Part shown: piece after piece, positions 1-5,830 of the stretch
Layout: the number at the start of each line of letters is the position of its first letter
Position numbering within the stretch: position 1 is the stretch's first letter
Assembly: GCA_009777005.1 (NCBI GenBank)
Contig: WRMT01000048.1
Location: 1-13,654, forward strand
Source of the DNA: Methanobrevibacter sp.
Lineage (GTDB): Archaea; Methanobacteriota; Methanobacteria; Methanobacteriales; Methanobacteriaceae
Reading direction: 5' to 3'
Length of the DNA stretch: 13,654 nt
Made by a program: the position numbers and the translations under genes
Notes under the pieces: model-generated
Told to the model about the DNA's origin: nothing
Databases searched by the model: none
Seen by the model: only the letters and a program-made list of their open reading frames with translations

Positions 1-129
1 TTTTTATGCTAAATAATAGCAACAGTAAAACATGGCGAAGTCATTTTTATGCTAAATAATAGCAACAGTAAAACATGGCGAAGTCATTTTTATGCTAAAT
101 AATAGCAGCATTAAAACATTGCGAAGTCC
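1..129. repeat. 43-bp tandem repeat, three copies
   Basis: Three head-to-tail units lie at 1-43, 44-86 and 87-129. The first two are identical. The third differs at several bases (AACAGT becomes GCATT-like, CATGG becomes CATTG), as expected at the edge of an array. Each unit holds GCTA-AATAA-TAGC, a short inverted repeat. The period is not a multiple of three, so the array is not coding. The array starts at the window edge and may continue upstream. Its function is unknown. Confidence 0.9.
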
Positions 130-418
130 TTCTCTTCTAAAAAATACATAAACACAAAACAAAAGATTTATATAATGTTTTAAAGAAAAACAGACATAGG
201 AACATGAGTTCATAGGAAAGAAAATTTCAGTTTTTTATGGAAATATGTTCATTTATGTGGTCAAAAAATACCTCTTTTCAAACTTTTTCATCAAAAAAAA
301 TATTCAATTGAGAAATACTTATCTTAATCATGAAATATATATCCTAATTAAGAAATATATATTACATATATTTTTTTTAAGAGGATGAATTTTGACAATC
401 GTTATTGGAGGTTTAAAA
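130..418. other. Non-coding leader region before the zinc-ribbon pseudogene
   Basis: No open frame is visible. The stretch holds a TTTATATA box at 167-174. It also holds a degenerate 20-bp tandem repeat (310-329, 330-349, 350-369, sharing GAAATA.TTATC-like cores), and a 39-bp block at 359-397 that recurs near 5098. The box at 167 lies about 250 bp from the pseudogene start, so it may serve another transcript or be chance in AT-rich DNA. Confidence 0.5.
359..397 (+). repeat. Short dispersed repeat, copy 1 (partner 5098-5137)
   Basis: This block (ATATTACATAT, a T-rich run, then TTAAGAGG, then AATTTTGACA) matches 5098-5137 at most positions. In the partner it begins inside the last codons of the small CxxC gene (Tyr-Tyr-Ile-stop). 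Copy 1 could therefore be the 3' end of a lost copy of that gene. Confidence 0.6.
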
Positions 419-663
419 ATGAGAAGTTTATCCTGTTTGTTCAGTCACAAATGGGAAGAGTGCAAAATGCACGAGATGTGGAAACAAGAGATGAAGATCA
501 TAAGGTAGATTCTAGAGGTTATAGTCCTCATTTATTTGATGCCAGTGTGTAACTTATTGTAACATTTGCCATGCTGAAATTAAAGTAGAACATGATTGGG
601 AAGGAAGTTGAATGTAGACATTGTGGCGTAGTAAAAGAATCAGTTCGCCCTAGAGAAGAGTAA
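419..663 (+). pseudogene. Zinc-ribbon protein gene, broken by several frameshifts
   Basis: An ATG at 419 follows a perfect GGAGGT site (407-412). The first frame reads MRSLSCLFSHKWEE and stops at TAG after about 30 codons. Other frames continue a cysteine-rich protein: CKCTRCGNKR, then DEDHKVDSRG, then CVTYCNICHAEIKVEHDWEG, then ECRHCGVVKES, ending at TAA 661-663. The CxxC pairs and the His/Trp 'HKW' and 'HDW' spacers suggest a small multi-zinc-ribbon protein of unknown role. At least three frame changes are needed to join the pieces, so a programmed shift or one sequencing error is unlikely. The intact ribosome site suggests fairly recent decay. I see no intact paralogue in the window. Confidence 0.75.
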
Positions 664-731
664 TGTTTATAAAGTGATAATTAATGGTTTCTTATTTAAA
701 TTTCCAATTTCTTAAGTTTATTAGCTCATTG

Positions 732-1064
732 TTTAGATTTGAGTAAAAAACTTCTAGCTTTTCTTAAATTGACAGCAATTTTTACTATTCCCCCAACAGT
801 TACTTCTAAACAGAATATAGGTTTAAAAATTGTACAATAGCTGTAAATGTGGATATGACTTTATCATTTCCAACAACCCTTATGCATTAAACAAAACTTT
901 TGTTAAATTAATTATTTTATCAATAATAATCAATATTTACTTTGTTTTTATTAAAAATATTATTAAAATTATTTATATTAAAATTCAAGTAAAATTATAA
1001 TTTAAATTAATATTTAAACAATTTTAAACAGACATTATTTTTTTTAAAAATTTTATTAAAAATA
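732..1064 (+). repeat. Repeat A, copy 1 (about 333 bp, non-coding)
   Basis: This segment aligns along its whole length with 3933-4266. Both copies start TTTAGATT.GAGTAAAAAA and pass through TTATGCATTAAAC and ATCAATAATAATCA. Both also share the run ATTAAAATTATTTATAT and end near CAGACATTATTT and TTTTATTAAAAAT. The left third is more diverged than the right two thirds. No frame is open in both copies. No terminal inverted repeat or target duplication is obvious. It could be a spacer duplicated with lost genes, or a small decayed mobile element. Confidence 0.85.
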
Positions 1065-1680
1065 GATAATAGGATTAACTATTCAAAGACTTCCATTTAA
1101 TATTTTGGCACTGCCAAACTTCACTGTTTTCAGGCATTAAACTTTTGTGAAAAAACCACTAAATTTAATCCAACTTACAATTCACAGAATTTTAAATGGC
1201 ATCAATCATTTGATTTTGGCATTGGCAAATTTTTTTAACTTTTTAAGTCTTCATGAATGTTAATAGCTATCCATATATCCATGGACAATTTATTGAACTT
1301 TTGTGAAAAGTTTAGATGGGAAATTCCATTTATTTTAACAGGTCTAAATTTGACCTAAATACAAAAAGCATAATATTTTCATTTCACACTAGCTTACAAA
1401 TTTAGCTGTAATGAAGTTGAATTCTATGACTGGTGTTACATGAAAATGTTTTCTGAAACTATTCCCATTAAAATCAGATAGATATTATAGTCGTAATAAG
1501 CCTTTTAAGGATATAAAAATCTTTATAGTGACGGAATCAGTTAAATTTAACCTATTATATCTTACTTAATATTAAACTTTGGAAAAAAAGTTTGGTAATT
1601 ACCTAAATAAACTTTATATATTCGTAAGATTGAAAAATAAAAAGTATATAATTATTAAGAAATCATAGGTATTGTATGAA
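1065..1680. other. Non-coding stretch with palindromes
   Basis: I see no gene on either strand. It contains a perfect 15-bp palindrome TTTGGCA-C-TGCCAAA (1104-1118). A 14-bp direct repeat AACTTTTGTGAAAA occurs at 1140-1153 and 1296-1309. A hairpin AAACTTT/AAAGTTT lies near 1574-1593, and a TATA-like TTTATATA at 1613-1620. The segment about 1261-1363 resembles the reverse complement of about 7100-7201, including TTGAA.TTTTGTGAAA. That match is diverged and gapped, so it is only a possible repeat. Confidence 0.5.
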
Positions 1681-1846
1681 ATTCTGCTATAGAAAACTTT
1701 CAATAATTATGAAAAATTTAATAATTATGAAAAATTCATTATTTGCTTTCTATCTTTAAAAAAGAAAATAAATAAGCATTTTAAAGTATTATGAAAGTAT
1801 AAATTATTAATACTAAATTTTTTCATCAGCATAATTCTGGAAGTAC
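1681..1846 (-). repeat. Repeat C, copy 1 (inverted relative to 8222-8396)
   Basis: The reverse complement of this stretch matches 8222-8396, starting CCAGAATTATGCTGATGAAA and followed by TTAGTATTAATAATT. The match continues through the AAAATAGAAAG region and the AATTATTAAATTTTTCA region to CAGAAT. In this copy the unit AATAATTATGAAAAATT occurs twice in tandem (1702-1719, 1720-1737). It is non-coding and lies about 65 bp before the CARDB gene start. The inverted placement points to transposition or inversion rather than simple tandem duplication. Confidence 0.85.
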
Positions 1847-1910
1847 CCCTAGGTATTTTTAAACTTAAATATGATAATTTTTAGTTAAATGAATAAATTG
1901 GTGAGCATGA

Positions 1911-2657
1911 ATGAATAAAAAAATTATATTATTAATATTAGCTATTTTTACCACTTGTTTAATAGCTATAAGTTCAGTTTCTGCAGCAGCAACTGTTAAA
2001 GAAACTGTAAATATTAAAAATGGAATGAATAATCTTGTAGAACCATATGGTGAAACTGCCCTCAATGGCAAATTTAACTTAAGAGTAGATAATAATTTAA
2101 GAGCACATGTTTCAGTTTCAAATTATAAGAAATTAGTAGGTTTGAAAGTTAGTTGTTATTTTGTAACTAGGACTACACATATGAATAGCTATGGTAGACC
2201 TTCAACTTCTACATTAAGTGTAGGAAGTACATCATATAGTTTAAATCCTAGAGTAAATGAAAGCAAGAGAACTAGTAAAGGATATAATTCTAATTCAGAT
2301 TTTTCCTATGCTATGACTGGTGGACTTTCAAATCCTGGTGTAATCCATTCTATAGAACTGGAATTTGAAAAACAGCCAGATCTTAAACTGGAAAAGATCA
2401 GTAAGAAGAGTGGGCAATATGTTGTTAATATTAAAAATACTGGTGATGCAAATGCAAAAGCCAATAAAATAGGAGTATATGTTAATAAAAAACTGATAAA
2501 AACTGTTACAATCCCCTCCATAAAAGCAGGAAAATCTAAAAATGTTGGAGTGAAAGTAGATAGCAAATATAATAAAAGTAAAAAAACCTTTAAAATTGAC
2601 TATAATAATAAAATCAATGAGATATATGAAAATAACAATGCTAAAGTAGCAGTATAA
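1911..2657 (+). CDS. Secreted protein with C-terminal CARDB-like domain
   Basis: A 248-residue protein begins with a clear signal peptide (hydrophobic core residues 5-22, likely cleavage after the SVSAA near 26). Residues 30-155 are Ser/Thr/Asn-rich and match no domain I recognise. Residues 156-246 form a CARDB-like beta-sandwich (starting PDLKLEKISK, with VVNIKNTGDA and the tail FKIDYNNKI...ENNN). CARDB modules are common in adhesion-type surface proteins of methanogens; here the role in surface binding is inferred. The same module closes the protein at 5831-7090. The start is chosen because GGTGAG (1900-1905) sits five bases upstream; an overlapping out-of-frame ATG at 1907 is ignored. A part of this gene recurs as a remnant at 8942-9060. 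Confidence 0.85.
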   Translation: MNKKIILLILAIFTTCLIAISSVSAAATVKETVNIKNGMNNLVEPYGETALNGKFNLRVDNNLRAHVSVSNYKKLVGLKVSCYFVTRTTHMNSYGRPSTSTLSVGSTSYSLNPRVNESKRTSKGYNSNSDFSYAMTGGLSNPGVIHSIELEFEKQPDLKLEKISKKSGQYVVNIKNTGDANAKANKIGVYVNKKLIKTVTIPSIKAGKSKNVGVKVDSKYNKSKKTFKIDYNNKINEIYENNNAKVAV

Positions 2658-2893
2658 TCTCATTATCACAATATTAAAAGTGAATTCTATATTTAGATAC
2701 AAGAAAATTTATATTTAAATATTTTTATTAAAAAAAGTCACTGTAAACTTACCTAAGGAGCTACATCCAAATGTTTCATAAATGCCCTTTATCTCACAGA
2801 ACAATTAAAAATTAATGAAACGATAAATTTTAAAGTATTCAAATCTTTAGTAGATTTACAGTCCTATTTCATAATAAAAGAAGGTGTTATTAA

Positions 2894-3622
2894 ATGGAAA
2901 CTATAATCTATCCACATTGTGATGAGAAAATTCCAAAAGATACTAAGGTATGTGAATATTGTTGTGAAGAAATCAGAGATAATAATATTGATTCAAATAC
3001 TTCATTTGATGAAAATGAAAGTAAATTTTGTGCTTATTGTGGGAAAAAACTAAATATTAGTGCTGAAAAATGTGAATATTGTGGAAAATCAGTTATATCA
3101 CATAATGACGAAGAAAAACAAGAAGCTACTAATAATTTTACCTTTTCAGAATACCTAAATAAAATTAAACCATTACTTTCTGAACATAAAAAAATCGATT
3201 TAAATGAACAATTTCAAAATGTTGATTTTTTTTATGAAAACGTTCGTAAAGCTAAGTTTATGGGTAATAAACTTAATATTTTCACATTCGTGCATTATGT
3301 CCCTAAAATTAATAGAGAACTTTTAGAAAATTATTTTGATTTGTGTGCAGAAAAATCTGATAAAAACTTTTTCAAAACATTCCTATTTGGAGGTATAGGT
3401 ACTGGTTATGATCTTTGCATATCCCTCCTAGTTTCTGAAAATATTGATGATGATATGATTTCAGCTTGCTTAAAGACAAAAAAAGGAAGAAAAAAAGTTG
3501 GGTTTGAAGGAGCAATTTACGATTTAACTAGCCAAACATTGCACCGTAAGAAAACAAAGAACATTTTTGGTGCAGTTTACAATTCCTTCCGTGATGAATT
3601 TGTTGAAAAGTTTGATATCTGA
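2894..3622 (+). CDS. Double zinc-ribbon protein of unknown function
   Basis: The 242-residue protein starts with two zinc-ribbon units. The first (residues 6-23, YPHC...CEYC) has Tyr at residue 6 where the usual first cysteine would be, leaving C9, C20 and C23. The second (C46, C49, C60, C63; FCAYCGKKL...CEYCGKS) is complete. A charged linker (64-85) leads to a mainly helical C-terminal domain (86-242) that I do not recognise; it contains a Gly-rich GGIGTGYDLC (166-175). No signal peptide or membrane span is visible, so it is probably cytoplasmic. The start follows AAGAAGGTG (2878-2886) with seven bases of spacing. Such N-terminal ribbons often bind protein or nucleic acid partners, but nothing here shows the partner. 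Two hairpins directly follow the stop codon. Confidence 0.8.
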   Translation: METIIYPHCDEKIPKDTKVCEYCCEEIRDNNIDSNTSFDENESKFCAYCGKKLNISAEKCEYCGKSVISHNDEEKQEATNNFTFSEYLNKIKPLLSEHKKIDLNEQFQNVDFFYENVRKAKFMGNKLNIFTFVHYVPKINRELLENYFDLCAEKSDKNFFKTFLFGGIGTGYDLCISLLVSENIDDDMISACLKTKKGRKKVGFEGAIYDLTSQTLHRKKTKNIFGAVYNSFRDEFVEKFDI

Positions 3623-3641
3623 ATTTAAATTGTTTAAATTC
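3621..3641 (+). terminator. Hairpin overlapping the stop codon
   Basis: GAATTTAAA (3621-3629) and TTTAAATTC (3633-3641) form a perfect 9-bp stem around a TTG loop, starting within the TGA stop of the zinc-ribbon gene. It lacks a strong T-run, so it may be a transcript 3' end or mRNA-protecting hairpin rather than a classical terminator. Confidence 0.45.
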
Positions 3642-3654
3642 AATAAAAACGAAC

Positions 3655-3684
3655 TGATTAAAATATTAACATCGATTTTAATCA
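3655..3684 (+). terminator. Second hairpin downstream of zinc-ribbon gene
   Basis: TGATTAAAAT (3655-3664) pairs perfectly with ATTTTAATCA (3675-3684) around a 10-base loop. Together with the hairpin at 3621-3641 it likely marks the 3' end of the upstream transcript. AT-only stems arise easily here, so the support is moderate. Confidence 0.4.
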
Positions 3685-3725
3685 AAATATTTGGATATTG
3701 AACAATCCCATTCAAAATAGCTTTT

Positions 3726-3795
3726 AATCTTCTTGGTTAAAGAAAAAGGTTTAATGAATATATAAGTAAAAAAAATGAAAGGGATAAATGCCATT
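3726..3795 (+). repeat. Repeat D, copy 1; resembles 3' end of a triosephosphate isomerase gene
   Basis: The stretch matches 9872-9946 (TAATCTTCTTGGTTAAAG versus AAATCTTATTGGTTAAAC, then ATAAGTGGAAAAAATGAAAGG-type sequence). Part of it (AAAGGTTTAATGAA..ATAAGTA) matches the end of the isomerase pseudogene near 4878-4915. One frame reads LLIFLVKEKGLMNI then stop, which looks like the last helix of an archaeal triosephosphate isomerase (usually ending ...LVKGL). I read it as a gene tail left after recombination. Confidence 0.55.
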
Positions 3796-3814
3796 ATATA
3801 GTACTTAAAAAAAC

Positions 3815-3921
3815 TGGAAAGTGAAGTATTTGGCTCTTAAAAATTATTATTTAATTTTTCAATGCTTACATTGAAAAATAACCATTTTTTTAGAATAAAA
3901 TTTTTCGCAGGAGCTAGCAAC
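3815..3921 (+). repeat. Structured intergenic repeat B, copy 1
   Basis: This copy matches 8118-8220 and 11615-11713. Two nested stems can be drawn. The inner one is TTTTTCAATG (3855-3864) with CATTGAAAAA (3869-3878), perfect 10 bp with loop CTTA. The outer one is TTGGCTC (3830-3836) with GAGCTAG (3911-3917), all paired if G-U wobbles are allowed. The 3' part holds AACCATT...TAGAATAAAATTTTT and CGCAGGA, conserved between copies. Repeat A copy 2 follows 11 bases later. An ORF from 3862 crosses both repeats and is not considered real. Confidence 0.75.
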
Positions 3922-3932
3922 TTTACACTTCC

Positions 3933-4266
3933 TTTAGATTCGAGTAAAAAATTTTTAACTTTTCTTTTAAGCAGTATCAGTTGTTACTATTCCTCAAACA
4001 ACTGTTATTTCTCAGTAGAGTATGGGACTAAAAATAGTCCTAGGATGTACAATATTGTTAGCATTATATTATTTCCAACAACAATTATGCATTAAACACA
4101 ACTTTTACTAAATTAATATTTTATCAATAATAATCATTATTTACTTTATTTTTATTAAAAATATTATTAAAATTATTTATATCCAAATTCAAGTAAAATT
4201 ATAATTTAATTTAAAATTTAAACAATTACCAACAGACATTATTTTTCTAAAAATTTTATTAAAAAT
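3933..4266 (+). repeat. Repeat A, copy 2
   Basis: About 334 bp, aligned throughout with 732-1064. The best conserved part is 4075-4266. It lies directly after repeat B copy 1 and before the isomerase pseudogene, while copy 1 follows the zinc-ribbon pseudogene. Both copies therefore border decayed genes. Confidence 0.85.
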
Positions 4267-4371
4267 TTAGATTTTTATAAAAATAAATTTGCAATTCACT
4301 ACATCTGATAATAGAGATCATGACTTTAATTGTGAGATTCAAACCAAAAAAAATTTAAATGAGAATTGAAA

Positions 4372-4897
4372 ATGACTAAAATTAAAACACCAACTACTAT
4401 ATTAAATTTTAAGACTTATTTAAAATCTAGTGGCGAAAATGCTTTGAAATTAACTAAAATCTTAGAAAATGTAGCTAAAGAATCTAGAATAACAATGGTT
4501 GCTGCACCACAAACTGCAGATATTTATAGGATAAATAATGAAACAAATATTCCAATATTAGCTCAACACAATGATCCAATCAATCCTGGAGGACATACTG
4601 GAGTAACCTTTTAGAATGTTTAATTGATTCTAGAATTAATGGAACATTGTTAAACCATTCAGAGATAAGAATAAAATTAGCTGATTTGGGGAAGTTGTTA
4701 AAAAAACTAGTGATAATGATTTAGTTTCAGTTTTTTGTACAAACAATATTGAAACTAGTGTAGCAGCAGCTACTCTTAATCCTAACTTTGTAGCTGTTGA
4801 ACCTCCAAAATTTTTTGGTTCAGTGTTCAGTTTCTTAAATGAACCAGAAATTGTTGAAGGAACAGCAACTAAAGTAAAAGGTTTAATGAAGACATAA
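4372..4897 (+). pseudogene. Triosephosphate isomerase pseudogene (archaeal type)
   Basis: From ATG 4372 the frame reads MTKIKTPTTILNFKTYLKSS and continues through MVAAPQTADIYR and IPILAQH...GGHTG to a TAG at 4612-4614. A second frame continues LLECLIDSRINGTLLNHSE...LADLGK. A third continues TSDNDLVSVFCTNNIE, SVAAATLNPNFVAVEPP and PEIVEGT, then ends KVKGLMKT-stop at 4895-4897. Catalytic positions of the family are still readable: Lys in NFKTY, His in AQH, Glu in AVEPP (GAA 4799-4801). At least two frameshifts are present. About 40 residues with the family's GAGI phosphate-binding loop appear deleted between PEIVEGT and the last helix. The gene cannot make active enzyme. A functional copy should exist elsewhere in the genome, so this is probably a degraded duplicate. 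The start has no strong Shine-Dalgarno site; a TTG at 4366 is less likely. Confidence 0.85.
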
Positions 4898-4927
4898 GTA
4901 GAAAAAAAGAAATGAATTTTTAATGGA

Positions 4928-5110
4928 ATGGATTTTATGGGTTATACAGTAAGATTATATGTAAGTACATGTGTAGATTGTGGATATACTATAGCGGATC
5001 CTGATAATAAACTTGATCCTTACCATGTGATTATTCAATGTCCCAAATGCGGTTGTTCTCCAAGTTACAGACCAGCTACATTTTTAGAGAAAATAAAATA
5101 TTACATATGA
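4928..5110 (+). CDS. 60-residue protein with two CxxC pairs
   Basis: The short protein has C15-x2-C18 (CVDCGY) and C38-x2-C41 (CPKCGC), spaced like one zinc ribbon, and a basic C-terminal end (FLEKIKYYI). There is no signal peptide or membrane span. I do not recognise the family; a role as a small zinc-binding adaptor is only inferred from the cysteines. An alternative in-frame start is ATG 4937 (GYTVRLY). Neither start has a strong ribosome site, only a weak purine stretch upstream, and the gene begins 30 bp after the isomerase remnant. The last codons overlap a short repeat that also occurs at 359-397. The intact cysteines argue for a real gene. Confidence 0.6.
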   Translation: MDFMGYTVRLYVSTCVDCGYTIADPDNKLDPYHVIIQCPKCGCSPSYRPATFLEKIKYYI

Positions 5111-5137
5111 TATTTATTTAAGAGGCAAATTTTGACA
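5098..5137 (+). repeat. Short dispersed repeat, copy 2 (partner 359-397)
   Basis: ATATTACATATGA, then TTATTTAAGAGG, then AATTTTGACA matches 359-397 with few changes. It covers the stop codon of the small CxxC gene and the following 27 bases. Confidence 0.6.
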
Positions 5138-5204
5138 CAGCCCATCATTGTAAAAAAATAATAAAAATAGAATAAACATTCAAATAGAAACGATGAGTGA
5201 AATA

Positions 5205-5549
5205 ATGGATAAAAGAAAAATAATAGGATTAATTTTTGGAATAATTATAGCTGTTGTAGCTATTAGTGGTTGCATAGGTAGTGGAAATGAAGTTAGTGAA
5301 GATGAAGCTATTTAAATAGCTAAATCTGCACTTATGAAAGATTACAATATAAGTTCAGATAAAATCAGTGACATAAGTGTCATTGAAACTCGGGTTATAG
5401 ATGAAGATAACTTTATGAAAGGAGAAGTAAAAGGACAGGATGTGTACCTAATTAGTTTTTTTATTCCAGAGAGTAAAAAGACTGTCAAATACCAGATAGA
5501 TTCTACAACAGGTGCAGTTTATGGATCAAAAATCGAAGATTATTCATAA
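5205..5549 (+). pseudogene. PepSY-like lipoprotein gene with one in-frame TAA
   Basis: The frame from ATG 5205 reads MDKRKIIGLIFGIIIAVVAI and continues SGCIGSGNEV, a lipoprotein signal peptide with the lipobox ISGC (Cys 23). It then reads SEDEAI and a TAA at 5313-5315. The same frame continues without break as IAKSALMKDYN...VYLISFFIPES and TTGAVYGS to the stop at 5547-5549. Without the stop, the product would be 114 residues: a lipid-anchored protein with a PepSY-like fold (SEDEAIKIAK helix and 'TTGAVYG' strand). A single base change (AAA or CAA to TAA) explains the break. It may be a true nonsense mutation or a sequence error. Pyrrolysine reading is excluded because that uses UAG. A downstream ATG at 5334 would lack the signal peptide. 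Its export signal resembles that of the lipoprotein at 8510-8923. Confidence 0.75.
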
Positions 5550-5721
5550 TTCATCTTTTATAATATTTTACTTAACTTTCATAACAAAGAATATTTCATA
5601 AAAATGTTAAACTCTTTAAATTAAATTTTAAATGATTTACAGATAATTATTAAAAAGTATTTTTTTATAAATTTTAAAAAAATTTTGATTGTGATAAATT
5701 AGAAAGTGTAGATTAATGTTG

Positions 5722-5763
5722 AAACAATATTGTTTAAAGATTTTTCCTTATAGCCTATATATT
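5722..5763 (+). promoter_or_regulatory. Palindrome next to TATA box, upstream of beta-helix gene
   Basis: A perfect 14-bp palindrome AAACAATATTGTTT (5722-5735) lies about 20 bp before the TATA-like CTATATATT (5755-5763). Transcription would start near 5785-5790, about 45 bases before ATG 5831. The palindrome sits where an archaeal operator or activator site would lie. No regulator gene is visible nearby. Confidence 0.4.
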
Positions 5764-5830
5764 TGTGAACAAAAAAAATTATTTCATGTGGATTAGTTAG
5801 AAAAAATGAAAAATTTGGATGTGTTATATA

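Noticed and set aside
1..129. CRISPR array
   Set aside because: The units are fully contiguous with a constant 43-bp period and no variable spacers, and no cas gene is in the window.
419..663. Programmed frameshift in the zinc-ribbon gene
   Set aside because: Three or more shifts in different places are needed, which fits decay, not programming.
2306..2702. Minus-strand ORFs opposite the CARDB gene
   Set aside because: They lie opposite a well-supported gene, have no Shine-Dalgarno site and give Phe/Ile-rich products typical of antisense shadows.
3862..4095. 77-codon ORF on the + strand
   Set aside because: It crosses the structured repeat B and repeat A, has no ribosome site, and its frame is not open in the other copy of repeat A.
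5313..5315. Recoding of the in-frame stop as pyrrolysine or selenocysteine
   Set aside because: The codon is TAA; pyrrolysine uses TAG and selenocysteine uses TGA.
5819..5830. Upstream ATG of the beta-helix gene
   Set aside because: It overlaps the Shine-Dalgarno-like GGATGTG that serves ATG 5831, and it has no site of its own.
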